Below, one piece after another: positions 8,101 through 14,537 of a DNA stretch of 35,350 nt. Within the stretch, counting starts at the first letter, position 1. Every line of letters begins with the position of its first letter. The notes beneath the pieces were generated by a model, which worked only from the letters and a program-made list of their open reading frames with translations, searched no databases and was not told the origin of the DNA. Source of the DNA: Pricia antarctica (GTDB lineage Bacteria; Bacteroidota; Bacteroidia; Flavobacteriales; Flavobacteriaceae); the NCBI GenBank assembly GCA_011050085.1, contig DRGL01000066.1:1-35350 (forward strand), in the 5' to 3' direction. The translations under genes and the position numbers were made by a program.

Positions 8101-9293
8101 TTACGATGGACAACGGTTACATTTCCGATCAGGCCAAAGCCAATGTTGACCGTATCGTAACTAAATTGGGCGTCGATCACGTATACGGCGAAACCCCGCA
8201 TATGAACGAAATCTTTGTCGACAGTTTACATCGACATCATAACGTTTGCAACGGCTGTTTCAAGACAATATATACATTGAGTACTCAAATTGCTCTGGAA
8301 AAGGAGATTCCCTTTATCGTAACTGGACTTTCAAGAGGGCAGTTTTTTGAGACCCGCTTGACCGAAGAACTTTTTTGGGACGATAGGATGGATACTACCA
8401 AGATTGACGATACGATTCTTGAAGCACGAAAACTTTATCACCGCGAATCGGATGCCGTTAAAAAACTATTGGACGTATCCGCTTTTGAAGACGATGCTGT
8501 TTTCGAAAAGGTTCAATTCGTTGATTTCTATCGGTATAGCGATGTAAGCCTTGAAGAGATGTTATTATTTCTAAAGGATAAAATAGGATGGGTAAGGCCC
8601 ACCGATACTGGTCGTTCGACCAACTGCCTCATAAATCAAGTCGGCATATACGTACACAAGAAGGAAGAGGGATATAGTAATTATGCTTTTCCGTACAGCT
8701 GGGACGTTCGATTGGGTCACAAGACACGAAACGAAAGCTTGGAAGAGATTAACGAATATATCGACGAAACCGAGGTTAAGCGCATCATGGGCGAAATTGG
8801 ATATGAACGCTCGGAAAGGGATGCATTGGGAGACCAAAAATTAGTGGCTTATTTTACTGGTAACAAGGAAGTCTCGGTGCAAGAGCTTAAGGAATTTCTA
8901 TCTAACAGATTACCTAATTATATGGTGCCTACCCTATTTAGGCCTTTAGACGAAATACCCTTGACCAAAAATGGAAAGGTAGACAAGAAGTCGCTCCAGA
9001 AACTAAACAGTGCCCAATTGGCCATGGATACGCCTTATACCGCACCTAGAAATGAAATCGAAGAATTATTGGCGGATATTTGGAAAGAAGTCTTGCAATT
9101 GAAAAAAATAGGGGTTCACGATGATTTTTTAGCTTTAGGCGGACATTCATTGGCCGCTATTCGGGTAACGGCACGAATTAACGAAGAAATAGAGGTAGAC
9201 TTTCCACTGAACAAAGTGTTTGAATTCACCACCATTGCTTCGTATGCCCGTTTTATTGAGGAGACTTTGACCGAATTATTAGAAAATAGCTAA
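5169..9293 (+). CDS. NRPS: condensation, interrupted Asn-type adenylation domain with inserted PP-loop ATPase, carrier
   Basis: 1374 residues. The condensation domain (about 5-440) has HHLVTDG with His131 and Asp135. The adenylation domain starts near 460, with TSGSTGRPKG at about 598-607 and A8 LGRIDEQVKLRGHRIE at about 841-856. Its pocket reads D-L-T-K-I-G-E-V-G-K, one residue from the asparagine code DLTKLGEVGK as I remember it. Between A8 and A10 (NGKVDKK, from 1268) sits an insert of about 320 residues (about 890-1212). The insert has Cys892/Cys895 and Cys912/Cys915, PP-loop SGGKDS (956-961), Cys1027/Cys1030 (CNGC) and Cys1153. Layout and the motifs CISCG, GVCQLC and SGGKDS resemble N-acetyl-sugar amidotransferases (PseA/WbpG type). 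The Cys pattern also recalls TtuA-type tRNA thiolases. A carrier domain with LGGHSL (Ser1327) ends the protein; there is no thioesterase. A chemical change to the Asn side-chain amide is inference. Confidence 0.93.
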   Translation: MKLKLTAGQMSLWTGQKMNPDVPLYNTACSYDILGQINIGLFEKAFQQLLDTTDAFQIQFWEEDGIPFQSVQELLDFELEVIDFSEISNEEISEWLLLRSQRKLDLSHKVFDTALLKISANRYIWYLNMHHLVTDGVSRKIVFKRMAGLYADLLTNPMTGPTVKSSSYLDYVSSELKRNAIQHEKKQTGIAVSNTSELPSFYGVKRSTRVTKATRVPISLGAERSDKLKRLLKHPDIRGFTEQQTLFTTLSGLLFIYMYRVSGQKDLALGALLHNRVSRRFHDTVGYFLEIYPLTSEIGEKDTFRTLLQRVKFENNQSLKNALQDSSDKETNSAFNVVLNFIHNSFPDFNGYKTTSEWIYTGHIDSNHHLRCHVLDYDSNAEIRLSFDLNNGVFSDELIQKVPHHFLKLMDAMLADMDSPIEKPSLLTSEERQLFLKEDNASNESLNSIVARFENNAKEHPNAVALQHNDKTYTYAGLNKKANQLAHYLQRKGIGKEDKVALYFKRSSEYVISVLAVLKTGAAFIPIASDQASDRIAYMLTDAECSLLLKESGLGQKLDLDGVETLTLSEEKNTLLTEETSNLGLDENPEDLAYILYTSGSTGRPKGVLITHASISNYLDWAVNRYQIDQWSVFPLFTSIGFDLTLTSTFLPLIKGGRIIVYEENQTGPDLALLQVVEDNLVNVIKLTPSHLALLQGRNLSASHVKTMIVGGEDFKVPLAKSITSHFSNDLKIFNEYGPTEATVGCIVSEFNVHEHTGASVPIGKPIVNMQAYVLDNHLNLVPKGVIGELYLSGTGLAKGYSNAGEMTSSKFVDNPFSKNSKMYRTGDLVRINANDDFEYLGRIDEQVKLRGHRIELSDIEANLATHPDIENCAVVLVEDKKSIPENEVVNCISCGLPSNYPEIEFNENGVCQLCTSFSTYEDKVKRYFKNDEELVRILTSKRGESPKYDCISLLSGGKDSTYVLARLVNMGLNVLAFTMDNGYISDQAKANVDRIVTKLGVDHVYGETPHMNEIFVDSLHRHHNVCNGCFKTIYTLSTQIALEKEIPFIVTGLSRGQFFETRLTEELFWDDRMDTTKIDDTILEARKLYHRESDAVKKLLDVSAFEDDAVFEKVQFVDFYRYSDVSLEEMLLFLKDKIGWVRPTDTGRSTNCLINQVGIYVHKKEEGYSNYAFPYSWDVRLGHKTRNESLEEINEYIDETEVKRIMGEIGYERSERDALGDQKLVAYFTGNKEVSVQELKEFLSNRLPNYMVPTLFRPLDEIPLTKNGKVDKKSLQKLNSAQLAMDTPYTAPRNEIEELLADIWKEVLQLKKIGVHDDFLALGGHSLAAIRVTARINEEIEVDFPLNKVFEFTTIASYARFIEETLTELLENS

Positions 9294-9364
9294 ACTGCAA
9301 ATTGAAGTTAATTACTGTACAGTGCAATTTTTCAATGCAATCGGTGTTCAGTATAGAGTTTCAG

Positions 9365-9832
9365 ATGAAAGAAGGAATACTAAAAGGCTTGAAGCCATTT
9401 ATAATAAAGTACATGGCCTTGCTTATGGGCATATGTTATTTGGCCAACCCGATGCACGAGCAAATCAGTAGCGTATTCCATGAAATTTCGCACATTTTCC
9501 AATATCCCGAAAACGTGATAGCCCATGAAGAGCAGAACTACGTTGACCACCCGAAACACCAAAACGGACATCACCATTTGGCGACCTCGAATCATCAACA
9601 TATACTTATCGATTTGATTGATTCTGTTTTTAACGGTTCTGATGAGCAAAATTCAGATGAGGAGACGACTCCCGTTCTTGTAAAATATGATAAGCATATC
9701 AGCTCGCAATACACCATATTACCGAAAAAATTTCCACAAATTATATCCTACAATGTATTTTGGATAGCGCAAAAATCTAAAAAAGGTTTTTCGAATCTTC
9801 CAAAAGAACCTCCTCAAAAGCAATCCGCTTAG
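9365..9832 (+). CDS. His-rich small membrane-associated protein, function unknown
   Basis: A protein of about 155 residues from ATG 9365. An in-frame ATG at 9335 and TTG at 9302 are possible earlier starts, but 9365 places one hydrophobic segment (FIIKYMALLMGICYLA) near the N-terminus, as for a signal anchor. The following stretch is rich in histidine, with MHEQ, FHEISH, DHPKHQNGHHH and NHQH, and the C-terminal part is basic. I do not recognise the family. It lies 71 bases after the NRPS stop and about 100 bases before a TonB receptor, in the same direction. The location and the His clusters suggest a metal-binding periplasmic or inner-membrane helper of the uptake system. This is inference from context and composition only. 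Confidence 0.6.
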   Translation: MKEGILKGLKPFIIKYMALLMGICYLANPMHEQISSVFHEISHIFQYPENVIAHEEQNYVDHPKHQNGHHHLATSNHQHILIDLIDSVFNGSDEQNSDEETTPVLVKYDKHISSQYTILPKKFPQIISYNVFWIAQKSKKGFSNLPKEPPQKQSA

Positions 9833-9936
9833 ACGAAATACGTCCTATAAAAATTTATGATTCTACGAAACCTTCCGGAAATCTTCTTTCCTAGACGGAC
9901 GTTTCAGTATGGATTCCATTGAATAAAAATATTAAT

Positions 9937-12168
9937 ATGAAAAATTTTATATTCCTGTTATTACTAATAATAACATCTGGCAGTCTTTATGCCCATGAAA
10001 TCAGCGGTACCGTAAGTTCTGAAGATAACAAAGCGCTTGAAGGGGTCGGCGTATATAACAAAACAACAGGTGCCTACACCTACACCAACGTTTCGGGCTA
10101 CTTCGAGCTCGATGATATTTCCGCAGGCGACATTATTCGATTCTACAGTCTCGGATTTAAGACCCAACAGTTTACTGTAGAAGAAAGTCAGCTCGATGGC
10201 GTAGTCAATATTACGATGATCGAATCGGCTGTATCTCTAGACCAAGTTGTCTTAGTATCAAAGGTAAATGCCCTGAGCAATTTTGTCAATGTTGATATCA
10301 AGACCAGCCCTGTAAAATCTTCGCAAGAGATTTTGCGTAAGGTACCAGGGCTTATCATCGGCCAGCATGCCGGTGGCGGAAAAGCAGAACAGATATTTCT
10401 GCGTGGTTTCGATATCGACCACGGTACCGATATTGCAATCAATGTCGATGGTATGCCCGTTAATATGGTATCCCATGCACATGGACAAGGGTATGCCGAT
10501 ATGCACTTCATAATTCCCGAGACCATAGACAAAATCGACTTTGGAAAAGGTCCGTATTATGCCCAAAAGGGAAATTTTAATACCGCAGGCTATATCGACT
10601 TAAAGCTTCGTAAACAGATCGATCAAAATACGGTTTCAGTAGAAGCAGGTCAATTCAACACCCTTCGTACCACTGGGATGTTCAAGATTGCCGAAAGTGA
10701 TTATAGTAATGCCTACGTAGCTTCAGAGCTTGTACTTACGGACGGCGCCTTTCAATCACCTCAGAATTTTAATCGCATCAATTTGATGGGACGATACAAT
10801 TACAGCAACCGCGAAGACCAAGACCTTACCCTTACCATGTCTCATTTTCAAAGTAAATGGGACGCATCGGGTCAGATACCCCAACGCGCCGTTGACCAGG
10901 GTCTGATTGGAAGATTTGGAGCCATTGATGATACAGAAGGCGGTAAAACGAGTCGTTCGAACTTTCTGGTGAACCATATCAATCAGGTCGATGAACATTC
11001 AACGGTACGCTCGAAAGCTTATATCTCAAAGTATGATTTCGAATTGTTCTCGAACTTTACTTTCTTTTTGGAAGACCCTGTAAATGGTGACCAAATTAGG
11101 CAATTTGAAGACCGTACGATTATTGGCGCCGAAACGGCATACCAAAATTACGTTCACATAGGGGACCATGATTCACAGCTAAAATATGAAGCGGGCATTG
11201 GTTTCCGGTACGACGATGTTAACAATGTACAGCTTTCACGTACGGCAAACCGTCAGACTCTATTAGAACGCTTAGCCAATGGAAATGTGGACGAGGTCAA
11301 CGGATATGGTTTTTTTGACGTAACCTATAAAAGAAACAAATGGACTATCAATCCTGGGTTACGCTTAGATTATTTCAAATTCGACTATGTTAATCTACTA
11401 ACTGAAACCTATGATTCACAAAGTCAGGATAAACTGTTTTTAGGGCCTAAACTGAACGTCCTCTACGCCCCAACGGCATCCGTTCAGCTGTTTGCTAAAT
11501 CCGGAATCGGTTTCCACTCGAACGATACTAGGGTCGTTATTGCGGATACAGGTGAAGACATTTTACCCTTAGCCTTTGGTGCCGATGTGGGTACGATTTT
11601 AAAACCATCCGACAAGTTAGCCGTTAATGCCGCATTATGGACACTCTATTTGCAACAGGAATTTGTGTATGTTGGTGATGCCGGTATCGTTGAGCCTAGT
11701 GGAAAAACCCGACGCTATGGTGTCGATTTTGGTCTACGTTATCAACTGACCGATGGACTGTACCTCAATGGTGATGTCAATTATACCCATGCCCGTAGTA
11801 CCGAAGATCCAGAGGGTGAAAATTTAATTCCTCTAGCGCCTGACTTGACCTCAACTGCGGGACTATCTTTCAGGGATATCCATAATTTTTCGGGAGGAAT
11901 CAGTTATCGTTTTGTTGACGACCGACCTGCCAACGAAGATAATTCGATTGTTGCCGACGGCTATTTCATTACGGACATGAATCTAAACTATTCCCTCAAA
12001 AATTGGACGGTAGGCATAATCGTCGAAAACCTTTTCGATACGGAATGGAACGAGACACAGTTCGCTACCGAAAGTCGATTGTTCAACGAAGCACAGTCTT
12101 TCGAAGAAATCCATTTTACGCCCGGCACACCTTTTTATCTGCGAGGAAAGATTTCAGTTACTTTTTAA
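9937..12168 (+). CDS. TonB-dependent outer-membrane receptor with CarboxypepD_reg-like N-domain
   Basis: 743 residues from ATG 9937, which gives a clean signal peptide ending LYA before HEISG; the frame can be extended to a TTG at 9919. An N-terminal carboxypeptidase-regulatory-like domain (about 20-105) precedes a plug domain and a 22-strand-type barrel ending in aromatic Phe (KISVTF). The plug contains RGFDIDHGTDIAINVDG and then SHAHGQGYAD (His180, His182), a His-containing loop that recurs in one subgroup of TonB receptors. The protein should import a chelate across the outer membrane using TonB energy. It is last in the plus-strand operon behind the NRPS genes and before the terminator at 12196, so its cargo is probably the metal complex of the locally made peptide. 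Receptor identity is firm; the cargo is inference. Confidence 0.92.
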   Translation: MKNFIFLLLLIITSGSLYAHEISGTVSSEDNKALEGVGVYNKTTGAYTYTNVSGYFELDDISAGDIIRFYSLGFKTQQFTVEESQLDGVVNITMIESAVSLDQVVLVSKVNALSNFVNVDIKTSPVKSSQEILRKVPGLIIGQHAGGGKAEQIFLRGFDIDHGTDIAINVDGMPVNMVSHAHGQGYADMHFIIPETIDKIDFGKGPYYAQKGNFNTAGYIDLKLRKQIDQNTVSVEAGQFNTLRTTGMFKIAESDYSNAYVASELVLTDGAFQSPQNFNRINLMGRYNYSNREDQDLTLTMSHFQSKWDASGQIPQRAVDQGLIGRFGAIDDTEGGKTSRSNFLVNHINQVDEHSTVRSKAYISKYDFELFSNFTFFLEDPVNGDQIRQFEDRTIIGAETAYQNYVHIGDHDSQLKYEAGIGFRYDDVNNVQLSRTANRQTLLERLANGNVDEVNGYGFFDVTYKRNKWTINPGLRLDYFKFDYVNLLTETYDSQSQDKLFLGPKLNVLYAPTASVQLFAKSGIGFHSNDTRVVIADTGEDILPLAFGADVGTILKPSDKLAVNAALWTLYLQQEFVYVGDAGIVEPSGKTRRYGVDFGLRYQLTDGLYLNGDVNYTHARSTEDPEGENLIPLAPDLTSTAGLSFRDIHNFSGGISYRFVDDRPANEDNSIVADGYFITDMNLNYSLKNWTVGIIVENLFDTEWNETQFATESRLFNEAQSFEEIHFTPGTPFYLRGKISVTF

Positions 12169-12195
12169 ACTTTTTGTATTTATTGTATATAGGGT

Positions 12196-12230
12196 CAGGA
12201 CGCAAGACAGTATTGCGTCCTGTTCTTTTT
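12196..12230 (+). terminator. Rho-independent terminator of the NRPS/TonB receptor operon
   Basis: Perfect 10-bp stem CAGGACGCAA / TTGCGTCCTG around a 7-base loop, followed directly by TTCTTTTT. It starts 28 bases after the receptor stop codon and separates that operon from the helicase gene. Confidence 0.9.
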
Positions 12231-12264
12231 AATATGATGAATCCCCTCTGGTAATCCAACATCC

Positions 12265-12295
12265 TTTAGCCTTACATCTTTTTAAACTATCTTCG
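12265..12295 (+). promoter_or_regulatory. Candidate Bacteroidota promoter for the DEAD-box helicase
   Basis: TTTA (12265-12268), exactly 19 bases, then TATCTTCG (12288-12295), close to the TTTG-N19-TAnnTTTG consensus. Transcription would start near 12302, giving a leader of about ten bases before ATG 12312. Confidence 0.45.
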
Positions 12296-12311
12296 CGGCT
12301 TATACCAATAT

Positions 12312-13610
12312 ATGACATTCGAAGATTTAGGGTTGGCCGAACCCATTTTAAAAGCGGTCGAAAAAGAAGGATACACAACCCCAACCCCCATACAAGAAAA
12401 GGCAATTCCTATTTTACTGAAAGGTAAAGATTTGCTCGGCGTGGCTCAAACGGGTACTGGAAAAACAGCCGCTTTTGGTATTCCAATCCTTAATCATTTA
12501 TACAATGCCCAAAAAACACAAACTGGTAAACGGCGTATAAAAGCCCTAGTGGTAACCCCTACCCGCGAGCTCGCTATTCAAATTGGGGAAAGTTTTGATG
12601 CCTACGCCCGATATACCAACATCAAGACTACCGTAATTTTCGGTGGGGTAAAGCAGGGGAAACAAACTAGAATTTTACAACAGGGCGTAGACATCCTCGT
12701 TGCAACACCGGGTAGGTTACTTGATCTCATGGGACAAGGCTTTATCTCTTTTCGGGATTTAGAATTCGCAGTGCTCGATGAAGCCGATCAGATGCTCGAC
12801 ATGGGTTTTATTCATGATATCAAAAAGATCATCGCCAAACTACCGCCTAAACGCCAATCTCTTTTCTTTTCGGCCACCATGCCGAAATCCATCGTAGAAC
12901 TATCGCGAAAAATTCTTGGCGACTTTGAGCAAGTGACCATTAAGCCTGAGCAGGCTACAGCAGAGAAAGTCGATCAAGGCGTGTACTTTGTTAGCAAGCC
13001 CAATAAACCAAAATTGTTGGCCCATCTCATTAAAGAAAAACCGGAGGATTCCGTACTTGTATTTTCACGTACAAAACATGGGGCGAACAAAATTGTTAAG
13101 AAACTGGCACAGTCCGATATCCGGTCAGCTGCCATTCATGGTAATAAGTCGCAAACGGCGCGTCAGAAAGCTTTGGGTGATTTTAAGGACGGACAATTAC
13201 GCGTTTTGGTCGCTACTGACATCGCCGCTCGTGGAATTGATGTGGAAGAACTGAATTTAGTCATCAATTATGACCTTCCAAACATATCGGAGACCTATGT
13301 TCACCGTATCGGAAGAACAGGACGTGCCGAAGCTAGTGGTATCGCACTATCTTTTTGTGATAAAGAGGAAAGGCCTTACTTAAGGGATATCGAAAAATTA
13401 ATAAATCAACAAGTACCCCGTATGCCCGAACATCAATTTATCGAGGGCGATGATGAGGCAGATACCCAAACCGAACAACCGCGACGAAAACCTAACTCTG
13501 ATCGGAACCGCTCGAGAAACCGTAATAATTCGGGAAGTTCGAAGTATCGTGGCAGTGGTAGTCAGAAGCGCAGTGGGAACAATCGAAGTAAATCACGGGG
13601 TAGGGATTAA
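12312..13610 (+). CDS. DEAD-box ATP-dependent RNA helicase (RhlE-like)
   Basis: 432 residues with the full helicase core: Q motif region at the N-terminus (PTPIQEKAIP), motif I AQTGTGKT (45-52), PTRELAIQI, motif II DEAD (156-159), motif III SAT, then ARGIDV and HRIGRTGR in the second RecA lobe. The last 60 or so residues are a low-complexity Arg/Ser/Asn/Gly tail, typical of RhlE-type enzymes and expected to bind RNA. It likely unwinds RNA during cold adaptation, ribosome assembly or RNA decay. The gene stands alone, with its own candidate promoter upstream and a hairpin downstream. Confidence 0.95.
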   Translation: MTFEDLGLAEPILKAVEKEGYTTPTPIQEKAIPILLKGKDLLGVAQTGTGKTAAFGIPILNHLYNAQKTQTGKRRIKALVVTPTRELAIQIGESFDAYARYTNIKTTVIFGGVKQGKQTRILQQGVDILVATPGRLLDLMGQGFISFRDLEFAVLDEADQMLDMGFIHDIKKIIAKLPPKRQSLFFSATMPKSIVELSRKILGDFEQVTIKPEQATAEKVDQGVYFVSKPNKPKLLAHLIKEKPEDSVLVFSRTKHGANKIVKKLAQSDIRSAAIHGNKSQTARQKALGDFKDGQLRVLVATDIAARGIDVEELNLVINYDLPNISETYVHRIGRTGRAEASGIALSFCDKEERPYLRDIEKLINQQVPRMPEHQFIEGDDEADTQTEQPRRKPNSDRNRSRNRNNSGSSKYRGSGSQKRSGNNRSKSRGRD

Positions 13611-13647
13611 TTCGCTAATATTAATCCGTAGGCAAAGTCCTATACCT

Positions 13648-13681
13648 ATTACTCAAGAACTTGAATCGGTTCTTGAGTAAT
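13648..13681. repeat. 13-bp perfect inverted repeat after the helicase gene
   Basis: ATTACTCAAGAAC and GTTCTTGAGTAAT form a perfect 13-bp stem with an 8-base loop, 38 bases past the helicase stop. There is no U-run on either strand, so it is not a classical terminator; RNA stabilisation or factor-assisted termination between convergent genes is possible. Confidence 0.6.
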
Positions 13682-13708
13682 ATCTAATGTTAGGCCATTC
13701 GAATCAGC

Positions 13709-13732
13709 CCTATAATTTTAAAATTATATAGG
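13709..13732. repeat. AT-rich near-palindrome between convergent genes
   Basis: A near-palindrome of about 24 bases, with inner arms ATAATTTTAAAATTAT flanked by CCT and AGG, lies between the helicase and the regulator gene, which converge here. With the stronger hairpin next to it, it may mark a bidirectional transcription end, but it could be chance in AT-rich DNA. Confidence 0.35.
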
Positions 13733-13803
13733 ACGAACGCATACTATCATTTGTCTAAGCGCAGCTTTAAATTGTCATGGGAGAATAAAGAAAAAATGTT
13801 TCT

Positions 13804-14535
13804 TTATAGTGCTTGAATACGGCTCATCAACATTTCTTTATGCGATTTACCTAGCGGAATGACCTTTCTGCCAATTTCTAAGTATCCATCTGCAACGAAA
13901 TCCAGTTTCGAAATGTTAACAACGAAGGAACGATGTACGCGAATAAATCTGGAAGCCGGTAGTTTTTCTTCTATACTTTTAAGCGTACTTGAAAGCAAAT
14001 GGGCCACGGTTATTGTTTTAATACTGCAATAATTACGATCTGCTTCGATATAGAGGATATCTTTAAGAAGCACTTTTTCCATTTTCCCGTTGTGCCTCAC
14101 GAAAATCCGGTCGTTCATTACTTCAACTTCAGCAGTATTATTTTGATGATGTCTGCTTTCCTTCGACTCTTCAATCACTAATTCAATGGTTCTTTGCAGG
14201 TCTAATTTATTGAAAGGCTTTGTGATAAAAGCTTTGGGACGGGTCTCCTTTGCCCTTGAAAAAGTAGACTCATCACTATTTGCTGTTAAATAAATTATGG
14301 GAATATCCTTTTTGTTTTGAATGGCGGCAACGGTTTCAATGCCGTTCAACGCACCTTTTAAGTTTATATCCATTAAAATAATATCCGGTGTATTGGCCAT
14401 CGCATGCGCAATTGCCTCCTCTCCTCTTGATTCGATGCCAGTTACCTCATAGCCCAAATTGACGAGTTGCAAAGAAAGGTTGGCTCCGATAATCATATCG
14501 TCCTCAACAATCAATATGCGTACGCTATCTTTCAT
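13804..14535 (-). CDS. LytTR-family response regulator
   Basis: 243 residues. The receiver domain (about 4-122) has acidic Asp12/Asp13, phosphoacceptor Asp56 in DIILMDINL, Thr84 and Lys106, so it should be phosphorylated normally. A LytTR DNA-binding domain follows (about 145-240), with ILYIEADRNYCSI and FIRVHRSFVVNI typical of this class. It lies two bases after the kinase gene and is certainly co-transcribed with it. As a LytTR protein it should bind repeat sequences upstream of target promoters; the targets cannot be read from here. Confidence 0.95.
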   Translation of the reverse strand: MKDSVRILIVEDDMIIGANLSLQLVNLGYEVTGIESRGEEAIAHAMANTPDIILMDINLKGALNGIETVAAIQNKKDIPIIYLTANSDESTFSRAKETRPKAFITKPFNKLDLQRTIELVIEESKESRHHQNNTAEVEVMNDRIFVRHNGKMEKVLLKDILYIEADRNYCSIKTITVAHLLSSTLKSIEEKLPASRFIRVHRSFVVNISKLDFVADGYLEIGRKVIPLGKSHKEMLMSRIQAL

Positions 14536-14537
14536 GA

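Noticed and set aside
8790-9293. Thioesterase or reductase release domain at the end of the 1374-residue NRPS
   Set aside because: The protein ends about 45 residues after the carrier Ser motif; nothing but the carrier domain is present.
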